Source of the DNA: Vicia villosa
Taxonomy: Eukaryota > Streptophyta > Magnoliopsida > Fabales > Fabaceae
Direction of reading: 5' to 3'
Assembly (NCBI RefSeq): GCF_029867415.1
Contig: NW_026705394.1
Span: 186,001 to 250,000, forward strand
DNA length: 64,000 nucleotides
In this document: positions 25,260 through 36,166 of the stretch, piece by piece
How positions within the stretch are numbered: position 1 is the first letter of the stretch
Layout: each line of letters begins with the position of its first letter
The notes under the pieces: generated by a model
The model's database searches: none
What the model was told of the DNA's origin: nothing
Seen by the model: the letters and a program-made list of their open reading frames with translations, nothing else
Program-made: the position numbers and the translations under genes

Positions 25260-26814
25260 TGATCGGTAAAATAGCAAGTGTACTATTTTGCCTCTGTAGT
25301 AATAATAGGGAAATTCCCCGAATGTCGATCTCAAGGACTGCGTAGTAATATCGAGTTCAAATTATAGATCAATTAAACAAAAACTAATATTGGGGTTTTG
25401 TTTGCAAATTGTCACTAAACAATAATTAAAATAAGCAGAAAAGTAAATTGGCTTTTTGACAAATATGAGTATTATGCTAAGGGTATAGTGTGTGATTGTT
25501 CCTGTAATAACCTTGGATTTAGATCTCTTCAACAAGTTCATAACCTTTAATTACCGCCCTTTAGATTATTTTCCCCTAATTCCTTAGCGGGAAAACCTTT
25601 GAACATTCATCCTAAATCCTAAGTCCTTAGAGAATTATGATGAAATCAAGCCTTTATGTTATCAAGAGATAACCGGTAACTATAGGGTATCCCTAGTCCT
25701 AGGTGATATCTACTATAGTCTAATCGTACAAAAACCTTAACAACCGCTGTCCAGCTGGTTGTTAACCGTAAATCAATCTTGTTGGTCCGACAAAGAAAGC
25801 ATAAAAACCTTGTACAATTAAATTAAAAAAGAAAACAATCTATTGATGAACTCAGGAATTCAAAATCATTACAGAATCAAATCAGGGACACCCCCTAGCA
25901 TTAGGGTTTAGTTACTCATATTGTTCAAAGAAAACAAATTATAAAATAGATACATTACAAGAATTGAGATGAAAGTTGATCTTCAATCGCTTCCGTTCAT
26001 GAAGACCTTCTTCTCTCCCAAACCCTTGTTTTCTCCAATCTTCAATCGTGTCTTCTCTTGGCCAAAAAGTCCCCTTTTTCATCATTAAAACTCTTCTATA
26101 TAGTGCATACTCACTTAGGTTGGTTGGAAGTACCCAAAATGCCCCCACAGCTTAACCCATGGAAAAAATATGAAAAAATCATAAAATCAGCGTCACATGC
26201 TGACACGGGCCGTGTCAGCCAACACGGGCACCCGTGTCAGACTTCTGTCGTCTTAAAACTTATTTATTTTCTCCCAGGCCTCCTGACACGGGCGCCCGTG
26301 TCAGGTAACACGGCCCGTGTCAGCCCATAACTTCATATTTTGGCTTTGAGTTCTTCATCAAAGTTGTAGCCCTTTTCGTTAGCAAAATTTGGCCACCGGA
26401 ACCGCGTCATTCGGAGTTACGAAGCTCTAGTTATGATCAATATACTACACGCCTGTCACGATGAAAAACATGCTGAAAATTTCCAGGTCTCACACTTGCT
26501 AACACGGGCCGTATCAGCCCCCTGACTTTCATCTCTGTTGAATTTTCTTGGCCACACTTCATCCTAACACGGCCTATTTCAGGTGACACAAGTGGTCATG
26601 TCAAGCTTCATGTAGCATGATTTTTCACTTCCTTCGAAACTCCCCTTTTTGTAATTTTTTGCATTGATTTTTCTCGATTTATTCCTTTGAGCCTGCAAAC
26701 AGTACAATACACAACCAAAGCATAAAATGTAGAAGAATGAAGCAAAACGCTTGACAATATAAAGCAAAGATGACTAAAATCAACGGTAAATAAGCGTGTA
26801 AAAACCACCGATCA
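25260..26814 (-). repeat. Tandem element LTR1 (outer 3' LTR)
   Basis: 1,555 bp, TG...CA ended on both strands. It contains a GC-rich hairpin cluster at 26200-26321 and a minus-strand TATATAG near 26098 as a possible TATA box. Confidence 0.92.
26200..26321. repeat. Hairpin cluster in the tandem-element LTR
   Basis: Four palindromes built on ACACGGG/CCCGTGT lie in 120 bp: CTGACACGG-G-CCGTGTCAG (26200-26218), ACACGGG-CA-CCCGTGT (26222-26237), a perfect 24-bp palindrome centred on GGGCGCCC (26282-26305), and ACACGG-C-CCGTGT (about 26308-26320). They are repeated at the same offsets in LTR2 and LTR3. Confidence 0.9.
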
Positions 26815-26829
26815 AACTCCCCCAAACTT
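26815..26829 (-). other. Tandem element PPT, unit 1
   Basis: On the minus strand, AAGTTTGGGGGAGTT directly precedes the LTR. It would prime plus-strand DNA synthesis. The second unit has the same at 30294-30308. Confidence 0.85.
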
Positions 26830-27929
26830 AAACCGTTGCTTGACCTCAAGCGAAAATTACAAGAGAAAATGAACATCACAGCATACCGGTACTCATACGT
26901 GAGATATCCGTTTGTATTGATCAAGAAACAGTTGGTCGGTATTCACATGACGCGACGAGTTTCTTCTAGAACATTAAACCTTAAGCTCCCCTTTCGGATA
27001 CCTCTCCAACTATGCTTTGCACTTAAGTCTCTTTCCGATTTTCCTCCTCTTTCATTCGGAAAATCACATTAAGGCACTGCATTTCTTATAATGATCATCA
27101 CATGCATGAGACGAATCAAGGCTTTTTATTTTCTTTTTCTGGCACCAAACGAGCAACATTTGCTACTTTTAATTACCGATGAAATTTTCAAACTTTGCAG
27201 TTATATATTGTCCTTTTTGGACAACGTTTGGGGATCAACCTCCTTTGGGCTGAATAACCGGGTGAGGGTTACCCAACTTAGCGAGCCGGTTGCCTTTTAC
27301 CGCCTTTTCATCATCTGGTGCCAACTTTATCAATTTTTTTCTCAACCAGTCATCATGCATGTGAATCTGAATTATGCCAAACTGTATCAATAAACTACTC
27401 GAGGAGTACTTCTCATGAGACAAGTACTATGGTGCAAATCTACACGTTAGACTCGTATTTCTTTTAGGGAACCAAGGGTTTTTAAACAAACCTCTTCTTG
27501 TCACATTATTCCGAACTTTCTGTCCTCAAACAATCCTCCCTTCATCTCTATATACTATTCCCGATCGCTCTTTAAGATCAAAACTCTTCAACAAAAATTA
27601 AAATTTCGGTCAAAATTTGGGAAGAACTCAATGTTTGGTTTTACACATCATAACAAAAACATAAAAAGAAAAATGCAAGAGTAAATCCTCCCCCAAACTT
27701 GAACTAAACATTGGCCCCAATGTTTCAGAACAAGCCCGAGAGGGGTGACTCACAGAGGGTAGTGCAACTCTAACTGCAGCTTCCTAGCATTCACCAGAAA
27801 GTCCCCCTTTTTATTTCCTGAAACAAAAACAAGCAAACACAAAAAGAAAAATAAGTTGTTAAAAGCATGGGTTGCCTCCCACGAAGCGCTTCATTTAACG
27901 TCGCATGGCTCGACGATCCATTCCCTTTG

Positions 27930-28577
27930 TTAGGGTGGCATATATGACACAAAGAACACATCATCTTTTTTCTTTCTTTTGTTTGGTAGCAATCCCATGA
28001 ACTTAAAGTACCGATGATGTTGCTCCCAAATCCTTTTCAGCTTGATTTTATTGAACAAGGCATAAATGTCTTCCAATACTTTGTCAATTTCTTGTCTTTC
28101 ATCTGCCTTGTTGTAAAAATAGTTTTTGGGGATACTCTTTTGTTGAAAATTTTCTTGTTGGATGTCCACATCTTCACAAATTGTTAAATTTGTGGTTTTA
28201 TCCAAAACTCGATCATCTTCAAGTTTCCTTATTTCTTCTTCCCCATATTTCTTTTTTACCTCAAATTCTTCTATTCTTACTGTATCCTCTTCATCTGATG
28301 TTAAGCATTTTTCTTCTGGTTCCACATACTCTTCTTCCAACTGTAACTTTCTCCAAATAAACCTATCTGGATAAAAGTTAGCTTCCTTACATTCATTCAT
28401 AAGGATTCTTACCTCCCTCTTATATGCTTTGAAAATTTTAGTCGCCTCTTCCAAGGTGACTTCTGAATCAGGCGACCAACATGCAGGAGATACAAGTGGC
28501 AATGTATCAAAACAATACATAGCTACAAAACTCAGACAATTTGTTAGTAGCAAATTATAGAAGAATTTATGAAGCAA
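27930..28577 (-). CDS. 215-residue ORF of the tandem element, copy 1, function unknown
   Basis: This is the only sizeable open frame of the 1.9-kb internal region, and it is intact. The start region is hydrophobic (CLSFVAMYCFDTLPLV). The middle is charged and probably helical or coiled (EEDTVRIEEFEVKKKYGEEE). The end is basic (RYFKFMGLLPNKRKKKDD). I recognise no gag, protease or nucleic-acid-binding motif. It lies just downstream of the PBS, where gag normally begins, so a degenerate gag or a recruited host sequence are both possible. No function is claimed. Confidence 0.5.
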   Translation of the reverse strand: MLHKFFYNLLLTNCLSFVAMYCFDTLPLVSPACWSPDSEVTLEEATKIFKAYKREVRILMNECKEANFYPDRFIWRKLQLEEEYVEPEEKCLTSDEEDTVRIEEFEVKKKYGEEEIRKLEDDRVLDKTTNLTICEDVDIQQENFQQKSIPKNYFYNKADERQEIDKVLEDIYALFNKIKLKRIWEQHHRYFKFMGLLPNKRKKKDDVFFVSYMPP

Positions 28578-28714
28578 AAATAATCTGACTCTTTTTTTTT
28601 TTTAATTTTTTTTTGATAAAAACAAATTCAAATAAATAAAAACAAAAACAAAATTTTAGCTGACGAGGAACAAAATTTCAATTGAACTAAAATTAAAACT
28701 CTATATTTTGGCAG

Positions 28715-28732
28715 TCCCCGGCAACGGCGCCA
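28715..28732 (-). other. Tandem element PBS, unit 1
   Basis: On the minus strand, TGGCGCCGTTGCCGGGGA follows the LTR2 end after a short AGTTTT spacer. This is the common PBS of Athila/Tat-type Gypsy elements. Confidence 0.85.
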
Positions 28733-28738
28733 AAAACT

Positions 28739-30293
28739 TGATCGGTAAAATAGCAAGTGTACTATTTTGCCTCTGTAGTAATAATAGGGAAATTCCCCGA
28801 ATGTCGATCTCAAGGACTGCGTAGTAATATCGAGTTCAAATTATAGATCAATTAAACAAAAACTAATATTGGGGTTTTGTTTGCAAATTGTCACTAAACA
28901 ATAATTAAAATAAGCAGAAAAGTAAATTGGCTTTTTGACAAATATGAGTATTATGCTAAGGGTATAGTGTGTGATTGTTCCTGTAATAACCTTGGATTTA
29001 GATCTCTTCAACAAGTTCATAACCTTTAATTACCGCCCTTTAGATTATTTTCCCCTAATTCCTTAGCGGGAAAACCTTTGAACATTCATCCTAAATCCTA
29101 AGTCCTTAGAGAATTATGATGAAATCAAGCCTTTATGTTATCAAGAGATAACCGGTAACTATAGGGTATCCCTAGTCCTAGGTGATATCTACTATAGTCT
29201 AATCGTACAAAAACCTTAACAACCGCTGTCCAGCTGGTTGTTAACCGTAAATCAATCTTGTTGGTCCGACAAAGAAAGCATAAAAACCTTGTACAATTAA
29301 ATTAAAAAAGAAAACAATCTATTGATGAACTCAGGAATTCAAAATCATTACAGAATCAAATCAGGGACACCCCCTAGCATTAGGGTTTAGTTACTCATAT
29401 TGTTCAAAGAAAACAAATTATAAAATAGATACATTACAAGAATTGAGATGAAAGTTGATCTTCAATCGCTTCCGTTCATGAAGACCTTCTTCTCTCCCAA
29501 ACCCTTGTTTTCTCCAATCTTCAATCGTGTCTTCTCTTGGCCAAAAAGTCCCCTTTTTCATCATTAAAACTCTTCTATATAGTGCATACTCACTTAGGTT
29601 GGTTGGAAGTACCCAAAATGCCCCCACAGCTTAACCCATGGAAAAAATATGAAAAAATCATAAAATCAGCGTCACATGCTGACACGGGCCGTGTCAGCCA
29701 ACACGGGCACCCGTGTCAGACTTCTGTCGTCTTAAAACTTATTTATTTTCTCCCAGGCCTCCTGACACGGGCGCCCGTGTCAGGTAACACGGCCCGTGTC
29801 AGCCCATAACTTCATATTTTGGCTTTGAGTTCTTCATCAAAGTTGTAGCCCTTTTCGTTAGCAAAATTTGGCCACCGGAACCGCGTCATTCGGAGTTACG
29901 AAGCTCTAGTTATGATCAATATACTACACGCCTGTCACGATGAAAAACATGCTGAAAATTTCCAGGTCTCACACTTGCTAACACGGGCCGTATCAGCCCC
30001 CTGACTTTCATCTCTGTTGAATTTTCTTGGCCACACTTCATCCTAACACGGCCTATTTCAGGTGACACAAGTGGTCATGTCAAGCTTCATGTAGCATGAT
30101 TTTTCACTTCCTTCGAAACTCCCCTTTTTGTAATTTTTTGCATTGATTTTTCTCGATTTATTCCTTTGAGCCTGCAAACAGTACAATACACAACCAAAGC
30201 ATAAAATGTAGAAGAATGAAGCAAAACGCTTGACAATATAAAGCAAAGATGACTAAAATCAACGGTAAATAAGCGTGTAAAAACCACCGATCA
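28739..30293 (-). repeat. Tandem element LTR2 (shared middle LTR)
   Basis: 1,555 bp. It serves as the 5' LTR of the left unit and the 3' LTR of the right unit. No difference from LTR1 was noticed. Confidence 0.92.
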
Positions 30294-30308
30294 AACTCCC
30301 CCAAACTT
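30294..30308 (-). other. Tandem element PPT, unit 2
   Basis: Identical to 26815-26829. Confidence 0.85.
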
Positions 30309-31410
30309 AAACCGTTGCTTGACCTCAAGCGAAAATTACAAGAGAAAATGAACATCACAGCATACCGGTACTCATACGTGAGATATCCGTTTGTATTGAT
30401 CAAGAAACAGTTGGTCGGTATTCACATGACGCGACGAGTTTCTTCTAGAACATTAAACCTTAAGCTCCCCTTTCGGATACCTCTCCAACTATGCTTTGCA
30501 CTTAAGTCTCTTTCCGATTTTCCTCCTCTTTCATTCGGAAAATCACATTAAGGCACTGCATTTCTTATAATGATCATCACATGCATGAGACGAATCAAGG
30601 CTTTTTATTTTCTTTTTCTGGCACCAAACGAGCAACATTTGCTACTTTTAATTACCGATGAAATTTTCAAACTTTGCAGTTATATATTGTCCTTTTTGGA
30701 CAACGTTTGGGGATCAACCTCCTTTGGGCTGAATAACCGGGTGAGGGTTACCCAACTTAGCGAGCCGGTTGCCTTTTACCGCCTTTTCATATCATCTGGT
30801 GCCAACTTTATCAATTTTTTTCTCAACCAGTCATCATGCATGTGAATCTGAATTATGCCAAACTGTATCAATAAACTACTCGAGGAGTACTTCTCATGAG
30901 ACAAGTACTATGGTGCAAATCTACACGTTAGACTCGTATTTCTTTTAGGGAACCAAGGGTTTTTAAACAAACCTCTTCTTGTCACATTATTCCGAACTTT
31001 CTGTCCTCAAACAATCCTCCCTTCATCTCTATATACTATTCCCGATCGCTCTTTAAGATCAAAACTCTTCAACAAAAATTAAAATTTCGGTCAAAATTTG
31101 GGAAGAACTCAATGTTTGGTTTTACACATCATAACAAAAACATAAAAAGAAAAATGCAAGAGTAAATCCTCCCCCAAACTTGAACTAAACATTGGCCCCA
31201 ATGTTTCAGAACAAGCCCGAGAGGGGTGACTCACAGAGGGTAGTGCAACTCTAACTGCAGCTTCCTAGCATTCACCAGAAAGTCCCCCTTTTTATTTCCT
31301 GAAACAAAAACAAGCAAACACAAAAAGAAAAATAAGTTGTTAAAAGCATGGGTTGCCTCCCACGAAGCGCTTCATTTAACGTCGCATGGCTCGACGATCC
31401 ATTCCCTTTG

Positions 31411-32058
31411 TTAGGGTGGCATATATGACACAAAGAACACATCATCTTTTTTCTTTCTTTTGTTTGGTAGCAATCCCATGAACTTAAAGTACCGATGATG
31501 TTGCTCCCAAATCCTTTTCAGCTTGATTTTATTGAACAAGGCATAAATGTCTTCCAATACTTTGTCAATTTCTTGTCTTTCATCTGCCTTGTTGTAAAAA
31601 TAGTTTTTGGGGATACTCTTTTGTTGAAAATTTTCTTGTTGGATGTCCACATCTTCACAAATTGTTAAATTTGTGGTTTTATCCAAAACTCGATCATCTT
31701 CAAGTTTCCTTATTTCTTCTTCCCCATATTTCTTTTTTACCTCAAATTCTTCTATTCTTACTGTATCCTCTTCATCTGATGTTAAGCATTTTTCTTCTGG
31801 TTCCACATACTCTTCTTCCAACTGTAACTTTCTCCAAATAAACCTATCTGGATAAAAGTTAGCTTCCTTACATTCATTCATAAGGATTCTTACCTCCCTC
31901 TTATATGCTTTGAAAATTTTAGTCGCCTCTTCCAAGGTGACTTCTGAATCAGGCGACCAACATGCAGGAGATACAAGTGGCAATGTATCAAAACAATACA
32001 TAGCTACAAAACTCAGACAATTTGTTAGTAGCAAATTATAGAAGAATTTATGAAGCAA
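31411..32058 (-). CDS. 215-residue ORF of the tandem element, copy 2, function unknown
   Basis: Same sequence as 27930-28577, also intact. The only indel noticed between the two internal regions is an extra AT at about 30791 (TTCATATCATC versus TTCATCATC), outside this frame. Confidence 0.5.
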   Translation of the reverse strand: MLHKFFYNLLLTNCLSFVAMYCFDTLPLVSPACWSPDSEVTLEEATKIFKAYKREVRILMNECKEANFYPDRFIWRKLQLEEEYVEPEEKCLTSDEEDTVRIEEFEVKKKYGEEEIRKLEDDRVLDKTTNLTICEDVDIQQENFQQKSIPKNYFYNKADERQEIDKVLEDIYALFNKIKLKRIWEQHHRYFKFMGLLPNKRKKKDDVFFVSYMPP

Positions 32059-32195
32059 AAATAATCTGACTCTTTTTTTTTTTTAATTTTTTTTTGATAA
32101 AAACAAATTCAAATAAATAAAAACAAAAACAAAATTTTAGCTGACGAGGAACAAAATTTCAATTGAACTAAAATTAAAACTCTATATTTTGGCAG

Positions 32196-32213
32196 TCCCC
32201 GGCAACGGCGCCA
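32196..32213 (-). other. Tandem element PBS, unit 2
   Basis: Identical to 28715-28732. It lies next to the outer 5' LTR. Confidence 0.85.
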
Positions 32214-32219
32214 AAAACT

Positions 32220-33774
32220 TGATCGGTAAAATAGCAAGTGTACTATTTTGCCTCTGTAGTAATAATAGGGAAATTCCCCGAATGTCGATCTCAAGGACTG
32301 CGTAGTAATATCGAGTTCAAATTATAGATCAATTAAACAAAAACTAATATTGGGGTTTTGTTTGCAAATTGTCACTAAACAATAATTAAAATAAGCAGAA
32401 AAGTAAATTGGCTTTTTGACAAATATGAGTATTATGCTAAGGGTATAGTGTGTGATTGTTCCTGTAATAACCTTGGATTTAGATCTCTTCAACAAGTTCA
32501 TAACCTTTAATTACCGCCCTTTAGATTATTTTCCCCTAATTCCTTAGCGGGAAAACCTTTGAACATTCATCCTAAATCCTAAGTCCTTAGAGAATTATGA
32601 TGAAATCAAGCCTTTATGTTATCAAGAGATAACCGGTAACTATAGGGTATCCCTAGTCCTAGGTGATATCTACTATAGTCTAATCGTACAAAAACCTTAA
32701 CAACCGCTGTCCAGCTGGTTGTTAACCGTAAATCAATCTTGTTGGTCCGACAAAGAAAGCATAAAAACCTTGTACAATTAAATTAAAAAAGAAAACAATC
32801 TATTGATGAACTCAGGAATTCAAAATCATTACAGAATCAAATCAGGGACACCCCCTAGCATTAGGGTTTAGTTACTCATATTGTTCAAAGAAAACAAATT
32901 ATAAAATAGATACATTACAAGAATTGAGATGAAAGTTGATCTTCAATCGCTTCCGTTCATGAAGACCTTCTTCTCTCCCAAACCCTTGTTTTCTCCAATC
33001 TTCAATCGTGTCTTCTCTTGGCCAAAAAGTCCCCTTTTTCATCATTAAAACTCTTCTATATAGTGCATACTCACTTAGGTTGGTTGGAAGTACCCAAAAT
33101 GCCCCCACAGCTTAACCCATGGAAAAAATATGAAAAAATCATAAAATCAGCGTCACATGCTGACACGGGCCGTGTCAGCCAACACGGGCACCCGTGTCAG
33201 ACTTCTGTCGTCTTAAAACTTATTTATTTTCTCCCAGGCCTCCTGACACGGGTGCCCGTGTCAGGTAACACGGCCCGTGTCAGCCCATAACTTCATATTT
33301 TGGCTTTGAGTTCTTCATCAAAGTTGTAGCCCTTTTCGTTAGCAAAATTTGGCCACCGGAACCGCGTCATTCGGAGTTACGAAGCTCTAGTTATGATCAA
33401 AATACTACACGCCTGTCACGATGAAAAACATGCTGAAAATTTCCAGGTCTCACACTTGCTAACACGGGCCGTATCAGCCCCCTGACTTTCATCTCTGTTG
33501 AATTTTCTTGGCCACACTTCATCCTAACACGGCCTATTTCAGGTGACACAAGTGGTCATGTCAAGCTTCATGTAGCATGATTTTTCACTTCCTTCGAAAC
33601 TCCCCTTTTTGTAATTTTTTGCATTGATTTTTCTCGATTTATTCCTTTGAGCCTGCAAACAGTACAATACACAACCAAAGCATAAAATGTAGAAGAATGA
33701 AGCAAAACGCTTGACAATATAAAGCAAAGATGACTAAAATCAACGGTAAATAAGCGTGTAAAAACCACCGATCA
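32220..33774 (-). repeat. Tandem element LTR3 (outer 5' LTR)
   Basis: 1,555 bp. Relative to LTR1 and LTR2 it has T for C at 33253, which breaks the perfect 24-bp palindrome, and A for T at 33401. Confidence 0.92.
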
Positions 33775-33779
33775 CCCAC

Positions 33780-34352
33780 GCCGTCCGCAATTTCAGGCAC
33801 GAAGAGAGCAGTAAAAATTCGCGCCAAGATGAGTCTCGTCGGGGAACTGACAAAAAGAAAGATGATAAAACTCGGGACCCCAAGGACTACAAAGCCCCTG
33901 CGGGGAAATTCCGAGAGTACACCCCGCTGAACGCCTCAAGGGAGCGCATCTTGAACGAATGCACGAACGCCGAGTTTCAGACGGGCAAGGTTCGATTCCC
34001 TAAGAGCATGCCCGCCCGGCCAAACGTTGATAAATCAAAATTCTGCAGATTCCACAAAGGCCACGGGCACAACACCGAAGATTGCATCCATCTTAAGGAT
34101 GCAATAGAGATATTAATCAGGGAGGGACATCTGAAACAGTATGCGAAGAAGCAGGAGGCCACTAGAGAAGCTAAATCAGTCACCGAGGAAAAGCCGGCGG
34201 AAGATACGCCCGCCATGCAACTCAACCACCAACTCCACCCCCGGATTCTTCAATTTAAGTTGGGCCACAGTGGAGTTATAGGTATCCTCGGCAACCGCCA
34301 CATAATCGCTCCCCAAGACTCTAATATATTGAATCAATTCTGCCCGGGTTAA
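33780..34352 (+). pseudogene. R1 gag, C-terminal part with zinc-knuckle-like motif, 3'-truncated
   Basis: The gag frame resumes AVRNFRHEESSKNSR and leads to SKFCRFHKGHGHNTEDC, the CX2H-type motif usual in plant Gypsy gags, then IEILIREGHLKQYAKKQ. Around 34210-34240 it leaves gag sequence and runs antisense to the aORF, ending at 34352. The protease/RT/integrase region expected next is therefore deleted. The exact junction cannot be fixed without an intact relative. Confidence 0.8.
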
Positions 34353-36166
34353 AAGAGCCCTCTCCTCTTCGGATTCGTCCTCAGCAGGAGTCTGAAAACG
34401 ACGAAGAGATGCCTCCTTAACCGAAGAAGACAACATTGTTCCATACAAAGTCCTGGAGAGCAAGGTGTACTGACCTTGCACATCCATCAGAGCGGCCTCC
34501 TTTTGGGCCAGCCGAGCCTTCACCGCGTCCAGTTCCTCGCCCTGTTCCCTCAGCAATCGGTCCTTCTCCTCCAAGGCAGATGCACTCATCTTGACTTGCT
34601 CCTGAAGCAACTTCGCCGCTTCCGCTAACAAAGGTGCCGAGCGAGCATAGAGAGTGGCCATTTCCAGAAGACGGACCACGGCCGAAGCATCCGGTACGAG
34701 GAACCTCTTACGAACAGAAGGATCCAAACCCTCAATATGCAAAGATTCAGTACGCGGAATAGTCAAGGAAGAACCACCTTTGAAGAACCTGGGCTGAAGA
34801 AAGCAAGAAGGAAGGGTGAAAATGTCAGCAGCCTCATCCTGAGTAAGATCCACGGCTTCAGTTCTCTGGCGCTTGCGGCAGACCAAGGCATCTGGATCAG
34901 GCTCTGGGCGGAGAGGAGAAGGAAGAATCGTGACTGGCCTCAAGGATTCACCCTGATCGGGAGTCCTGGAAGGGGAACCAGGGATGCCCGCAGAGGAGGA
35001 AGAAGCACCCGACCCGACAGCCGGGGACCTTTGCACATCTGCCAACCGAGGACCAGCACTTTTCTTAACAGTTCCTTTCAACTTGCTGGCTTGCCTCAGC
35101 ATCCGGTCATGACGGGCACGATCCATTGACTCTGCGAAAAGAAAAGGAAAAAACGTGAGAATTCAGCCCCTCATAAAACCAGTAAGGAGAGAAGCTACTA
35201 AAACTACAAGAGCTAAAACAACAAACAAAACAACTTAAAGATGATACCCAAATAAGCAAACGCTCCCTCATCGGTACCCCCAGCTAGAAGCTCCTTAATA
35301 CTAATCACCCCTGGCTCTCTGATCGGCTCCCTATCATCACCAAGGACAGGTACCCCCGAGCGGTCCACCTTAGCAACAACGGGAAGACCCTGCACAAACT
35401 ACTGAAGAGCAGCATAATCCCTTCGAGCATCATCGTCTAAATCCGAAAGCTGGGTGATGTATTGGTCGGTCCCATACCTAAAGTGGTCCCGCGACCAGAA
35501 AAACCTGAACTTATACCGACGAGAGGTGACGGGCTCCCCAATATCATTGAGCATCGGGCGATCGTTAACATCCAAAGTTGGCACGCGATCAAAGACACTT
35601 TCCCGAGCTTCCCGAGAGTGAGGGCGGATGAGGAAGAAGCGGGACTTATAGCCCTTCAAAGAGTCAAAATAAGACTTGAAAACCTTTCTTGACTGCTTCA
35701 GAGACACCCATCCATAGCGGCCGTCCTTCACCGTGCGCTGAACACAAAATATATAGAAAAACAGAGAAAGCGTCGCCGCTATCTTCAAATGGGCACAAAT
35801 CAATTCAAAGGCTCGGATAAAAGCAATTGAATTAGGGTGAAGCTGCCCAGGGGCCACCTCCAAATGGTTGAACACCGCCACTTGGAATTCAGTAAAAGGG
35901 GCACGAAAACCCATCTCCCGGAACACCACCTCGTACATAGGAATTAAATCGAGGGTATACACATCACAGATTCGGCCGTCTTCGGCCGGAATAAGAGTCG
36001 ACCACCCTTCACCCACCTCAGTGAAAATATCAGAATCATCCTCCAAAAAGTAACTCTCTATGTCCTGTGCCTCCTGATGCACCCAGACCCGCTGAGGCGC
36101 CTCTTGCCGAGCATGAGGGGTGGAGGACGACGAATCCGACGCCATCGGACGAGTTTCATCGGCCAT
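34176..36166 (-). pseudogene. R1 antisense ORF (Transposase_28-type 'gypsy type transposon' protein), one intron
   Basis: Transcribed against gag, between gag and the 3' LTR. Exon 1 (36166 to 35248) starts MADETRPMASDSSSS. It contains the plant 'putative gypsy type transposon' signature around MGFRAPFTEFQVAVFNHLEV, then HPNSIAFIRAFELICAHL. Exon 2 (35131 to 34176) contains a Leu/Glu/Lys-rich likely coiled coil (EEKDRLLREQGEELDAVKAR). A 116-nt intron (35247-35132) with GT donor and TTTTCGCAG acceptor joins Tyr-Leu to Glu-Ser-Met in frame. One TAG at 35399-35401 interrupts exon 1. Antisense ORFs of this type are known in Tat-lineage elements; their function is unclear. The C-terminus runs into gag DNA, so it is truncated. 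Confidence 0.75.

Larger units (their letters stand above)
25260..33774 (-). mobile_element. Tandem non-autonomous LTR retrotransposon: three LTRs, two internal regions
   Basis: LTRs of 1,555 bp at 25260-26814, 28739-30293 and 32220-33774 enclose two internal regions of 1,924 and 1,926 bp. The whole is flanked by CCCAC (25255-25259 and 33775-33779). Read on the minus strand, each unit has TGATCGGTGG...CCGATCA LTR ends, a PBS and a PPT. The only open frame of note encodes 215 residues of unknown function. No gag, protease, RT or integrase domain is recognisable, so it is non-autonomous. LTR1 and LTR2 look identical. LTR3 (the 5' LTR) differs from them at two sites seen by eye. Confidence 0.92.

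Noticed and set aside
28162..28374. Ser-rich plus-strand frames opposite the 215-residue ORF (also 31643-31855)
   Set aside because: Mirror of the acidic stretch on the other strand.
34737..35129. Plus-strand frame opposite the R1 antisense ORF
   Set aside because: Shadow of the antisense coding exon; no known domain.
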